A program made the position numbers and the translations under genes. Positions 16,864-24,335 of a stretch of DNA of 33,110 bases are shown here, piece after piece; the stretch's first letter is position 1; each line of letters starts with the position of its first letter. The stretch is taken from positions 1-33,110 of the forward strand of contig NZ_AUBC01000036.1 of assembly GCF_000429045.1 (NCBI RefSeq), given 5' to 3'. The notes below the pieces were generated by a model that was not told the DNA's origin, did not search any database, and saw only the letters and a list, made by a program, of their open reading frames with translations. Source of the stretch: Salinarimonas rosea DSM 21201 (GTDB lineage: Bacteria > Pseudomonadota > Alphaproteobacteria > Rhizobiales > Beijerinckiaceae).

Positions 16864-17838
16864 ATGAGATTCGGTCATCTACTGGCGACTGTCGTCGCCG
16901 CCGTCGGGCTGAGCTACGCACCGGCGACGGCCCAGGACTATCCGGACGGCGACGTGACCATCGTCGTCCCCTTCGCCGCCGGCGGCGCGACGGACTATTT
17001 CGGCAGGCTCGCCGCGAGCTATCTGTCCCAGAAGTTCGACGCCAACTTCGTCGTCGAGAACCGTCCCGGCGGTGGCGGCAACATCGGCTCCGACATGGTC
17101 GCCAAGTCGGACCCCGACGGGATGACCCTGCTGCTCGGCGCGGCGGGCAACATCGGCATCAATCCCAGCATCTTCCAGGACATGCCCTACGATCCCACCA
17201 CGGACCTGGTGGCCGTGGCGCCGATCGCCGGCAGCATGAACGTGCTCGTCGTCCATCCCTCGATCCCGGCCAAGACCGTCGGCGAGCTGATCGAGCACGC
17301 GAAGAACGAGGACGGGGGCATCAACTACGCGTCCTCGGGGATCGGCAGCACCCTCCATCTGTCCGGCGAGCTCTTCAAGCTGCAGGCCGGCATCCCGATG
17401 ACGCACATCCCCTACCAGGGGAGCGGCCCGGCGATGATCGACGTCCTGGCCGGCCGCGTGCCGCTCATCTTCGACAACATCCCCTCCTCGCTGCCGCACA
17501 TCCAGGACGGCTCGCTGCGGGCCCTGGGCGTGACCGGGCCGGAACGCTCGCCGGCCCTGCCGGACGTCCCGACGATCGCCGAGGCGGGGCTGCCCGACTT
17601 CGGCGTGGTCACCTGGTTCGGCCTGTTCGCGCCCACAGGCACACCCGCGTCGATCGTCGAGGAGCTGCACGCCGCGCTCACCGAGATGACGAGCGACCCG
17701 GATATGGTCGAGCAGATTCGCGCCCGGGGCTCGGACCCGATGTCCATGACGTCGGCCGAGTTCCAGCAGCTCGTGATCGACGACGTGGAGAAGTGGGCCG
17801 AGGTCGTCCGGAACGCGGACGAGCCGATCGCCCGCTGA
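16864..17838 (+). CDS. tctC: TTT solute-binding protein TctC/Bug
   Basis: A 324-residue periplasmic binding protein of the Bug (TctC) family. A signal peptide covers about residues 1-23 (ending PATAQ). Family hallmarks are IVVPFAAGGATDYFGR, VVENRPGGGGNIGSD, and the closing IAEAGLPDFGVVTWFGLFAP, all in the expected order of the two-lobed fold. Members bind mono-, di- or tricarboxylates or other small compounds, so the ligand cannot be named. GAGGAGCGG precedes the ATG. It stands between the two MmgE/PrpD genes and presumably serves the TctAB permease encoded divergently. Confidence 0.95.
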   Translation: MRFGHLLATVVAAVGLSYAPATAQDYPDGDVTIVVPFAAGGATDYFGRLAASYLSQKFDANFVVENRPGGGGNIGSDMVAKSDPDGMTLLLGAAGNIGINPSIFQDMPYDPTTDLVAVAPIAGSMNVLVVHPSIPAKTVGELIEHAKNEDGGINYASSGIGSTLHLSGELFKLQAGIPMTHIPYQGSGPAMIDVLAGRVPLIFDNIPSSLPHIQDGSLRALGVTGPERSPALPDVPTIAEAGLPDFGVVTWFGLFAPTGTPASIVEELHAALTEMTSDPDMVEQIRARGSDPMSMTSAEFQQLVIDDVEKWAEVVRNADEPIAR

Positions 17839-17847
17839 GACCCTCCG

Positions 17848-17882
17848 CCCGCGCCCCGGCGGCACGACCGCCGGGGCGCGGG
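17848..17882 (+). terminator. 15-bp-arm hairpin between tctC and the second prpD-like gene
   Basis: Perfect arms CCCGCGCCCCGGCGG and CCGCCGGGGCGCGGG with a five-base loop, nine bases after the tctC stop codon and followed by TT. It may end most transcripts after the highly needed binding protein, or stabilise the 3' end of tctC mRNA, lowering expression of the downstream gene. Confidence 0.65.
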
Positions 17883-17926
17883 TTCCCGGGCGCGCGCCGC
17901 CCGCTCCCGTCCTGCGAGGCAGCCTC

Positions 17927-19303
17927 ATGGATGCGTTCTCCTCCGGATTGATCGAGCTCGCGGAGGCCTGCTGCGCCACGCGGGGAGAGGACCTCCCGGC
18001 AGCGGTGAGGGCGCGCGCGATCGGCATTCTCGCCGACGACATCGGCGCGATCCTCTCCGCGGCGAAGGAGCCCGAGATCGAGGCCGCTCACGCGGCCGCC
18101 CTGCGTCGCGGCAGCCGCCCGGAGGCGACCGTCTACCTTCCCGGCCTGCATCGCGTGGCCATCGAGGACGCCCTCTACCTCAACGCAATGGCCGGCTGCT
18201 GGTGCGAGACGGACGAGGGCTATCGCCCGGTCACCTGCCACGCCGGGCTCTACGTACTGCCCGCCCTCCTGGCCGAGGCGGAGCGCGCGGACCTGCGCCT
18301 GGACGACGTGGTCCGCTGCCTCGTGCTCGGATACGAGATCTGCGCGCGGCTGGCCGAATGCTTCCGTTTCCCGACGCCGCGGGTGCACGCCCACGCCTTG
18401 TTCGCGCCCGTCGGCGCGGCGGCCGCGACGCTCCTGGCCCGAAACGCGCCCGCGCCGACGCTGGCTCGGGGTATCGCCACGGCGGCGACCCTCGCCTCGA
18501 TCGGACCGCGGACGCACCTGGCGCGCGGCTACCTCTCGCGCAACCTCTGGGCGGCGACCGGCGCCGTGGCCGGCTGGCAGGCCGCCGGCATGGCGCAGAT
18601 CGGCATCCACGCGGGAACCGAAGCCCCGATGGACGTCTACGGCGACATCCTGGGCGGCGCCGGGAACGTCTCGGCGCTCACCGACGGCCTGCACGAGGGC
18701 TGGGCCGTCTCGAAGGGCTACCACAAGCTCTATGCCTGCTGCCAGCACGGCCATTCGGCGGTCGAGGCGGCGCTGGACTGCGCCTCCGACCCGGCCTACG
18801 ACGCGGACCGGATCCGCGTCATCGAGGTGGAGACCCATCCGCTGGCCCTGGGCCTCAGCAATCCGAGCCCGGAGACGATCCTCGGCGCCAAGTTCTCCAT
18901 GGAGCACATGGTCGCCGCCCCGCTGCGCTACGGGCACGGGGGGCAGGCCGCGTTCTCGAGCGTCGCGCTCGACGACCCGATCGTCGCGCGGCTGCGCGCC
19001 CTGGTCCGGCTCGGCCCCGCCGGGCCCCCGGCCGACCCGCGCTTCGATCGCGCATCGCGGGTCGTCGTTCACCTGGCCGACGGCGAGGCTCTCGATCGAA
19101 CCTGTCTCGTGGCGACGGGCAGCCCCGATCGGCCCCTGTCCGACGCGGCCTTCCTGGACAAGCTGCGAGACGCCGGAGGCGAGGTGCTGCCGCGTCTCGC
19201 CTCCTTCGTCGAGACCTCGGCCCGGGGCCTCGGGAACCTCGCCTGGCGCGATGTCGTCGAGACGATGCGCGGCGCGGCGCGCGCGGACGCGCACCGGTTC
19301 TGA
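17927..19303 (+). CDS. MmgE/PrpD family protein (second copy) with a borrowed C-terminus
   Basis: A 458-residue MmgE/PrpD family protein, only distantly similar to the first copy. Matching landmarks are ADDIGAILSAAKEPE, AGCWCETDEGYRPVTCHAG in place of the usual active-site Asp-His segment, and KLYACCQHGHSAVEAAL. GAGG precedes the ATG. The last nine or so codons (AARADAHRF) lie in the right-hand direct repeat and are the same residues as GNAT 127-135, in the same frame; a TAC to TGA change in the repeat supplies the stop codon. So the natural 3' end seems to have been replaced at the junction. The family fold is otherwise complete, so the protein may be functional. Confidence 0.88.
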   Translation: MDAFSSGLIELAEACCATRGEDLPAAVRARAIGILADDIGAILSAAKEPEIEAAHAAALRRGSRPEATVYLPGLHRVAIEDALYLNAMAGCWCETDEGYRPVTCHAGLYVLPALLAEAERADLRLDDVVRCLVLGYEICARLAECFRFPTPRVHAHALFAPVGAAAATLLARNAPAPTLARGIATAATLASIGPRTHLARGYLSRNLWAATGAVAGWQAAGMAQIGIHAGTEAPMDVYGDILGGAGNVSALTDGLHEGWAVSKGYHKLYACCQHGHSAVEAALDCASDPAYDADRIRVIEVETHPLALGLSNPSPETILGAKFSMEHMVAAPLRYGHGGQAAFSSVALDDPIVARLRALVRLGPAGPPADPRFDRASRVVVHLADGEALDRTCLVATGSPDRPLSDAAFLDKLRDAGGEVLPRLASFVETSARGLGNLAWRDVVETMRGAARADAHRF

Positions 19304-19354
19304 GGGCGGCTCGGCCGGGGCAGACGCATCCCCGGTTTCGAGACGGCGCTGTGA
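19274..19354 (+). pseudogene. Remnant of the GNAT gene 3' end
   Basis: The last 27 codons of the GNAT gene are recognisable (AARADAHRF, then GRLG, then an ending in AL and TGA) but broken by a stop codon after HRF and a shift of frame between GRLG and the final residues. The first part has been captured as the C-terminus of the second MmgE/PrpD protein. No upstream GNAT sequence is present. Confidence 0.75.
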
Positions 19355-19379
19355 CGGAGGGCGCTCCTCCCGTCACAGC
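19348..19379. terminator. Hairpin at the right repeat, shared by convergent genes
   Basis: Arms GCTGTGACGG and CCGTCACAGC, with further inner pairing interrupted by one mismatch. The right arm holds the TGA of the nucleoside hydrolase gene on the minus strand. It probably terminates both the hydrolase and the rightward prpD transcript. Confidence 0.55.
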
Positions 19380-20308
19380 CGCGCCAGCCGCTCCGTGAGG
19401 AGGGCGAAGAAGCCGTCGGCGTCGACCTCCCGAAGCATGGTGGCGTTGGGCGCGGCGTCGACGACACCCCACCAGTCCGCCACCGTCATGCCTCGGGTGA
19501 GCTCCGAGCCGGTCTCGACCGCGACGTGGACGCGCTTGCCGCGGAAAAGATCGGGGCGCAGCAGCCAGGCGATGACGCACGGGTCGTGCAGCGGCCCGCC
19601 GTCGGTGCCGTATTTCGCCTCGTCGAAACGCTCGAAGAAGTCGAGCCAGCCCGCAACCGCCTTCGACAGCGGGGTGTCGAGCGCACGGATGGCGGCCGTC
19701 CGCTTCGCCGTCGTCAGCACCCGGTGGGTGCAGTCGAGAGGGATGAAGGTGACATCGGCGCCGGACGAGAAGACGCGCTGCGCGGCCTCCGGGTCGACGT
19801 AGATGTTGAACTCGGCCGCCGGCGTGCGGTTGCCGCCCTCGAACACGCCCCCGCCCATCAGGACGATCCCCTCGAGCCGCTCCGCGAGGCGCGGCTCCTT
19901 GGCGAGCGCGAGGGCGATGTTGGTGAGCGGCGCGAGGGGGCAGAGCGTGACGGTCTTCGGCGGGCGGCTCATCACCGTCTCGACGATGAAGTCGACGGCG
20001 TGACGCGGGTCGAGCGGCATCGTCGGCTCGGGCAGGTCGGCGCCATCGAGGCCGCTCTTGCCGTGGACGTATTCCGCCGTGACCAGCGGGCGCAGCAGCG
20101 GCCGGTCGGCGCCGGCGAAGGCCGGCACGTCGGTGCGGCCGGCGAGCTCGAGGACCTTGCGCACGTTCACGCTGGTGCGGGCGAGCGGCACGTTGCCGGC
20201 GACCGCGCACACGCCCAGCACCTCGAGCTCGGGGGAGGCGAGCGCGAGCAGGATCGCGATCGCGTCGTCCTGGCCGGGATCGGTGTCGATGATGATGGCG
20301 CGGGTCAC
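19373..20308 (-). CDS. Nucleoside hydrolase (IunH/Rih family)
   Basis: A 311-residue nucleoside hydrolase that splits a ribonucleoside into base and ribose. The calcium-binding N-terminal motif DTDPGQDDAIA has D8, D10 and D15. Other landmarks are YVHGKSGLDG, PLAPLTNIALAL, MGGGVFEGGNRTPAAEFNIYVDPEAA in part, and the late HDP in GPLHDPCVIAWLL. The GTG start overlaps the ribokinase stop codon by four bases (GTGA), so ribose released here feeds the coupled kinase. Whether it prefers purines or pyrimidines cannot be told. The 3' end lies in the right direct repeat; a ten-codon fragment of that end is at 12748-12780. Confidence 0.93.
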   Translation of the reverse strand: MTRAIIIDTDPGQDDAIAILLALASPELEVLGVCAVAGNVPLARTSVNVRKVLELAGRTDVPAFAGADRPLLRPLVTAEYVHGKSGLDGADLPEPTMPLDPRHAVDFIVETVMSRPPKTVTLCPLAPLTNIALALAKEPRLAERLEGIVLMGGGVFEGGNRTPAAEFNIYVDPEAAQRVFSSGADVTFIPLDCTHRVLTTAKRTAAIRALDTPLSKAVAGWLDFFERFDEAKYGTDGGPLHDPCVIAWLLRPDLFRGKRVHVAVETGSELTRGMTVADWWGVVDAAPNATMLREVDADGFFALLTERLARL

Positions 20309-21246
20309 GACGGCTCTCCGGTGCGGGTGCGAAGCGCCGCCTCGATGGCGGCGCGGGTGGGGGAGGCGGCCTGGGCGCCGAACGCCAGGCAGGCGAGGGC
20401 GCCGGCGACCGCGGCGCGGGCGAGCGCGTCGGCGAGCGGGAGATCCTCCGCGAGCCCCGCCGCCAGAGCGCCGACGAAGGCGTCGCCGGCGCCGGTCGTG
20501 TCGACGGGGTCGACGGGGAGCGCGGGCACCAGCAGCGACTCGCCGCCGCGCGTCGCGGCCCGCGCACCTGCGGCGCCCAGCGTCACCACGACGTCGGCCG
20601 CGCAGCGCGCCGCGAGCGCGGCGTCGCGGCTCGGACCGTCCCGATCGGGAAGGCCGACGAGGGCGCAGAGCGCGTCCGCCTCGTGCCCGTTCAGGACGAG
20701 GACGTCCGTCGCCGCGAGGAGAGCGTCGAGCGTCGGCATGTGCGGATCGATCGGCACCGGCGCGAGGTTGAGGACGACGCGCACACCGGCCTCGGCCCCC
20801 ATCCGCGCCGCCGCGGCGACCGCGGCGAGCGGCACCTCCATCTGCAGCACGAGGACCTCTGCGTCCGCGAGGAGCGGCCCGAGCCCGTCGGGGCGCGCCA
20901 GCGCGTTCGCGCCCGACGCCACGGTGATGGCGTTCTCGCCTTCGTCGTCGACGGCGATGAAGGCGACGCCGGTCGGCGCGTCGTGCGTCTCGAGCGGGGA
21001 AGGATCGACGCCGTTCGCCGCGAGGTTGGCGCGGGCGGCCTCGCCGAGCGGATCGTCGCCGACCGCCCCGGCCATGACGACCGGGATGGCCCCGTCGGCG
21101 GCGCGGGCGGCGGCGATCGCCTGGTTCGCGCCCTTGCCGCCGTGATGGCGCTCGTGGGTCGGGGCGAGCACGGTCTCGCCCGGCCGCGGGATGCGCGACA
21201 CGCGGGCCACGAGATCGACATTGACCGAGCCGAACACGACGATCAT
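20305..21246 (-). CDS. rbsK: Ribokinase
   Basis: A 313-residue PfkB-family sugar kinase that phosphorylates ribose to ribose 5-phosphate. The N-terminal sugar-binding signature is HHGGKGANQA (G36, G37, K38, N41); the C-terminal PfkB signature is DTTGAGDAF with the catalytic base D255. Ribokinase-specific features are the opening VFGSVNVDLVARVSRIPRPGET and AANGVDPS. GAGGAGG precedes the ATG. With the nucleoside hydrolase it forms a two-gene nucleoside salvage operon. No sugar transporter or LacI regulator lies beside it, so the ribose is probably from nucleosides. Confidence 0.93.
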   Translation of the reverse strand: MIVVFGSVNVDLVARVSRIPRPGETVLAPTHERHHGGKGANQAIAAARAADGAIPVVMAGAVGDDPLGEAARANLAANGVDPSPLETHDAPTGVAFIAVDDEGENAITVASGANALARPDGLGPLLADAEVLVLQMEVPLAAVAAAARMGAEAGVRVVLNLAPVPIDPHMPTLDALLAATDVLVLNGHEADALCALVGLPDRDGPSRDAALAARCAADVVVTLGAAGARAATRGGESLLVPALPVDPVDTTGAGDAFVGALAAGLAEDLPLADALARAAVAGALACLAFGAQAASPTRAAIEAALRTRTGEPS

Positions 21247-21418
21247 GCGCACCCCTCCTCGACCGCGACGGCCGAGGCTCATGGCTAAGCGGCGCGGCCG
21301 CGCCGTGCAACCGTCGGCACGGGTCGGGAGCCGAACGGAGTTGGCACCCCCGCCGGGGGCTGCTACTGTCACGGACCGGCATCGTGCTCCGAGCGAGCCG
21401 GCTTTCGGAGAATGAGCC

Positions 21419-21793
21419 ATGACTTGCGTCGAAGCCCGCGAGGGACGGCCGCGCGTCCTCGTCGTGGAGGACGAGTACTTCATCGCGGACGATCTCGCCC
21501 AGGCGCTGGCGGCGGAGGGCGCGGAGGTGATCGGGCCCGTCGGCGACCCGCGCGAGGCGCTCGAGCTCATCGCCCGCGAGCGGATCGACCGCGCCGTGCT
21601 CGACATCAACCTGCGCGGCGAGCTCGTCTTCGATGTCGCCAGCGCGCTCAAGGCGCGTGGCGTGCCCTTCGTCTTCGCCACGGGCTACGGCGGGAACGTC
21701 GTGCCCCACGGCCTGGACGACGTGCCGCGCTGGGAGAAGCCGTTCGACGCGACGAGCCTCGCGCGCTTCCTGGCGACGGGGCTCGCCGCCTGA
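21419..21793 (+). CDS. Single-domain response regulator (CheY-like)
   Basis: A 124-residue receiver domain without an output domain. The acidic pocket is E17-D18 in VVEDEYFIADDL, the phosphorylated Asp is D62 in AVLDINLRGE, the switch Thr is T88 in FVFATGYG and the conserved Lys is K107 in WEKPF. The FATGYG segment resembles receivers that act in the alphaproteobacterial HWE-kinase and general stress pathways (the FATGUY group), but the match is not exact. GGAG lies eight bases upstream of the ATG. No histidine kinase is nearby. It is convergent with the following leftward cluster; 21794-21975 shows nothing I can name. Confidence 0.9.
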   Translation: MTCVEAREGRPRVLVVEDEYFIADDLAQALAAEGAEVIGPVGDPREALELIARERIDRAVLDINLRGELVFDVASALKARGVPFVFATGYGGNVVPHGLDDVPRWEKPFDATSLARFLATGLAA

Positions 21794-21975
21794 AAGGACG
21801 GCCGCAGGGGCATCCTCCCGGAGCAGGAAGCCGGACGAGCTCGGGGCCCGCGGCATGCGCCGGGCGCGGGTTCGCCCAGGACAGCGCGCGCGCTGCGGTA
21901 GGGCGCGGCGCGTGCCGCAAGCCGCTCCGGTCGGGCCGAGAGAGAGAGCCGACGGCCCCGAGCGCGGCGCTCCCT

Positions 21976-23016
21976 TCAACGAAAGGCGACGGCGGCGGAG
22001 ACGGGATGCCGGATCGCGCGGTCGCGTCGGCTGGCTTGCTGGCGGCCGATCCCACGATAGAACAGGCAGAAGAACGCGCTGGTTTGCATCATGACGTCTT
22101 CGATGTGCCTGCGCGCCTCGTGTCCCGGCAGCCCGGTGGCACGCACCAGCGCCTCCAGTCCCCATTCGGAATGCCCGAGGCCCGCATCGATCAGATCATG
22201 CCTCATGCAAGCCTTGAAGAAGGGCGCAACGGGGGGATAGGCGTCCGCGAGAGTTTCGTACTTCGCGGTTATCTGGTCCGAGGTCGGGTGGACCTCGAGC
22301 GGCTGCATGACCGTGAACAGCGCAAGGTATCCGGAAAAATCGCCCGACGCCGTTTCGAAGAGGAAGTTCAGCAGTGCTTGCGTGCTCGGGAGGGGTACGT
22401 GCCGGTCCAGCTCCGCGTCGGTGAAGCCCATCTCCAACAGGCCTTCGCGGAAGATCTCCTCGTGTTCCGCCTCGTCGACATAGTGGCGGACGGCGATCTC
22501 CTGCAGCGACGCGGGTATGTCCAGCCGAGAGACCCCCTTCGCCATGTAGGCATTGGCCGCGCGGATGAAGCAGAAGAACTCCAGAGCCCACAGGCGGACT
22601 TCGTTGACATGCGCCGTGCATCCGAAGATGCGCATGGCCACCGGTTCGCAGAAGATCGCGCGGTTCCAGAACCGTGCGAGCAGACGGAGGCTCTCGAAGT
22701 AGTCGTCCTCCTCCTGCGCGTGAAGCGAGCACCCCAGCCAGGCGATGGCGTCGTCCTCGCCCAGCTCGTCGAAGTGCCGGTAGATGCTCCCCGGCGAGTA
22801 CCCGGTCTTGCTCGCGATCGCATCCAAGCTCAGCGAGCCGTTCAAGAGCGGAAACACCTGCTCCACGAGATCGCGGCTCTCCCCCGTGAAGCGGATGCGC
22901 TGGCTCGGCGTGTCCAGGGTCGCCCGATCAGTGCTCAGCAGCAGAGAAATTCGCGGTCCCACGACCGGCCTCGAGTGTCTCGACGGGTCGACCGCCACCG
23001 GATGCGAGCCGCTCAT
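21976..23016 (-). CDS. Heme-oxygenase-like diiron-type protein with N-terminal RRE-like domain
   Basis: A 346-residue protein with two parts. Residues about 20-95 read as a strand-rich start (ISLLLSTDRATLDTP, QRIRFTG), then a helix and winged-helix-like end (VFPLLNGSLSLDAIASKTG, SIYRHFDELGEDDAI). This resembles the peptide-binding RRE domain of TOMM and other RiPP enzymes; that is inference. Residues about 100-320 form a heme-oxygenase-like domain with the full metal-ligand pattern: E146 (LWALEFFCFI), E182-H185 (DEAEH), and H273, D277, H282 (HxxxDxxxxH). The ATG overlaps the stop codon of the upstream paralogue (ATGA). Base composition is lower in GC than neighbours (one 60-base line counted 38 G+C). 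Substrate unknown. Confidence 0.8.
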   Translation of the reverse strand: MSGSHPVAVDPSRHSRPVVGPRISLLLSTDRATLDTPSQRIRFTGESRDLVEQVFPLLNGSLSLDAIASKTGYSPGSIYRHFDELGEDDAIAWLGCSLHAQEEDDYFESLRLLARFWNRAIFCEPVAMRIFGCTAHVNEVRLWALEFFCFIRAANAYMAKGVSRLDIPASLQEIAVRHYVDEAEHEEIFREGLLEMGFTDAELDRHVPLPSTQALLNFLFETASGDFSGYLALFTVMQPLEVHPTSDQITAKYETLADAYPPVAPFFKACMRHDLIDAGLGHSEWGLEALVRATGLPGHEARRHIEDVMMQTSAFFCLFYRGIGRQQASRRDRAIRHPVSAAVAFR

Positions 23017-24014
23017 TTGAAAACACCCCTCGAAAAGGTAGTCGAAACGGGAGCGCCGTACACGTCGACATCTCGACCGTAGTACTCGACGATCTCGTCG
23101 AACCACTGGACGAGCGTTTCCTTGAATTCCCTGAGCGTGTTGACAACCTCGTCCGCCTCTCGCCTGGATAGACGCTCGATCGTCCCGAGAGCCTCCGCCA
23201 TCAGATCGCCATGCTCGAACTCCTCGTCGAGATCGATGTGCTCGAGCATGGGCGCGACGAAGCCGGTGCCGCGCGCGTCGTAGTGGGCGGCGATGGCTCC
23301 GTAGAATTCCCGTGCCTTGCTGGAGTCGCTGCCGGTCGATTCGAGGAGGCCGGAGCAGGCGAGGTACCCGAGGCTGTTCTCGCGTCCGGCCTTGCGCGCC
23401 ATGAGCATCACCGCCTTGGTCGCCGGCAGCGGGCCGCGGGCCTCGATGCGGTCGAAATCGAGCCCGCGCAGCTCGAGCGACTCCTTGAAGAACCCGTAGT
23501 GGTCCCACTCCTCGAGATAGTGGTGCAGCAACGTGTTTCGGATGCCGTGATGGGTGCAGTTCGCGATCGCATTCGGCAGCCGGGCGTTCGCCCCCTTGAT
23601 GAAGAAGAACGTCTCTATCAGCCAGCCGTCCACGAGGGTCGCGCTTGCTTTCCCGGCGGCGAGCTTCTGCCAGAGCTCGTGAGAGAACATCTCGTCATTG
23701 AGTGCCCTGAAGCTCTGCTTCAGGTATTCGGAGAATTCCGCTCCCGAAATCGTCTCGTATTCACCCGGCTCGGGTGTCAAGATCCCTTGCGCAGCGCAAT
23801 AGCTCAGGAAGTCCGTCAGCTGAGCCTTCGCATCGGCATAGTGCTCGACCAAGTCGCTCGGCAACCTCGGGATCTCGCAGTCGAGCAGCGCCCGGACGAA
23901 GACGCCGCCCGGGACGTCGTCGAAGCGGTGGACGAATTTCCCGTCGTCGATCGCCAGGGATCGCGGCCCCTGTTCGAGCGACAAAGGAAAGCGTACGCAA
24001 AGAGCGTCGTTCAT
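23013..24014 (-). CDS. Heme-oxygenase-like diiron-type protein (first of tandem pair)
   Basis: A 333-residue paralogue of the next gene. The heme-oxygenase-like domain has E134 (WLIETFFFIKGANA), E169-H172 (LEEWDHYGFF) and H259, D263, H268 (HxxxDxxxxH), with almost identical spacing to its partner (35 against 36, and 87 against 88 residues). Such proteins (HDO family, annotated as iron-containing redox enzymes) bind two irons and activate oxygen for desaturation, N-oxidation or C-C cleavage. The first 85 residues are a separate domain (RSLAIDDGKFVHRFDD, then helices ending LSYCAAQGIL) that may also be RRE-like. The ATG was preferred to a GTG four codons upstream. It lies 37 bases after the peptide gene. 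Confidence 0.8.
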   Translation of the reverse strand: MNDALCVRFPLSLEQGPRSLAIDDGKFVHRFDDVPGGVFVRALLDCEIPRLPSDLVEHYADAKAQLTDFLSYCAAQGILTPEPGEYETISGAEFSEYLKQSFRALNDEMFSHELWQKLAAGKASATLVDGWLIETFFFIKGANARLPNAIANCTHHGIRNTLLHHYLEEWDHYGFFKESLELRGLDFDRIEARGPLPATKAVMLMARKAGRENSLGYLACSGLLESTGSDSSKAREFYGAIAAHYDARGTGFVAPMLEHIDLDEEFEHGDLMAEALGTIERLSRREADEVVNTLREFKETLVQWFDEIVEYYGRDVDVYGAPVSTTFSRGVFK

Positions 24015-24051
24015 CGATCCGCCCACCCATGATCTTCGAAGATGGTACGAT

Positions 24052-24243
24052 CTACTTGACGATCACGCCGATCGCCGATGAGACTTGCGGCTTGCGCTCG
24101 CGGCTCACCTGGATCGTCACGTCACGCCCCATGTCGTGCGGATCGACCTCCACGATGCGGACCTTGTCCGCGGACCCCTTCGGAACGTGTACGACGACCT
24201 CGTCGCCCTTCGCAGGAGTGATCGTTCGCGTCTCGGCAGCCAT
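24052..24243 (-). CDS. 63-residue peptide, candidate substrate of the two HDO proteins
   Basis: A small gene with a very good ribosome-binding site (AAAGGAG, six bases before ATG), opening a leftward unit with the two HDO genes. The product is charged and alternates strand-forming segments (DEVVVHVP, KVRIVEV, DVTIQVS) with turns; it has no Cys and no signal peptide. It ends KPQVSSAIGVIVK. I recognise no family. It could be a RiPP precursor whose C-terminal part is modified, or a small folded protein that partners the enzymes. A longer start at 24276 is possible but lacks a comparable binding site. Confidence 0.75.
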   Translation of the reverse strand: MAAETRTITPAKGDEVVVHVPKGSADKVRIVEVDPHDMGRDVTIQVSRERKPQVSSAIGVIVK

Positions 24244-24300
24244 CTCGATCTCCTTTGCATGCCCGCCATTGAGCATCTTAAGGTAGCATCAACATGGCTT

Positions 24301-24328
24301 TTGAACTACCGCTTCAAGATTGTATAAT
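24301..24328 (+). promoter_or_regulatory. Strong sigma-70-like promoter pointing right, away from the peptide operon
   Basis: TTGAAC (24301-24306), 16 bases, then a perfect TATAAT (24323-24328). It is the best vegetative -10 box I see in the window. It reads into 24336-24548, where no convincing gene exists, and on toward the 3' end of the leftward DUF4112 gene. It may drive a small RNA. For the leftward peptide operon I see only a weak TAAGAT -10 candidate at about 24275-24280. Confidence 0.55.
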
Positions 24329-24335
24329 CATGCAA

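Larger units (their letters stand above)
19274..19404 (+). repeat. Right copy of the ~131-bp direct repeat
   Basis: Matches 12649-12780 with about 15 differences by hand alignment, including two small compensating indels. It contains a degenerate GNAT 3' end, the hairpin, and the intact 3' end of the nucleoside hydrolase gene on the minus strand. Its outer part is coding and kept; its inner GNAT part has decayed. Confidence 0.85.

Noticed and set aside
15201-17951. 916-codon open frame spanning prpD and tctC in another frame
   Set aside because: Almost entirely Arg, Gly, Ala and Pro; it crosses two genes with clear families in their own frame.
12649-19404. Transposon or phage origin of the tct/prpD segment
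   Set aside because: No transposase, integrase, terminal inverted repeats or tRNA target were found; flanks are long diverged direct repeats instead.
19526-21145. 539-codon frame opposite nucleoside hydrolase and ribokinase
   Set aside because: Both opposite genes have complete catalytic motifs; this product is low complexity.
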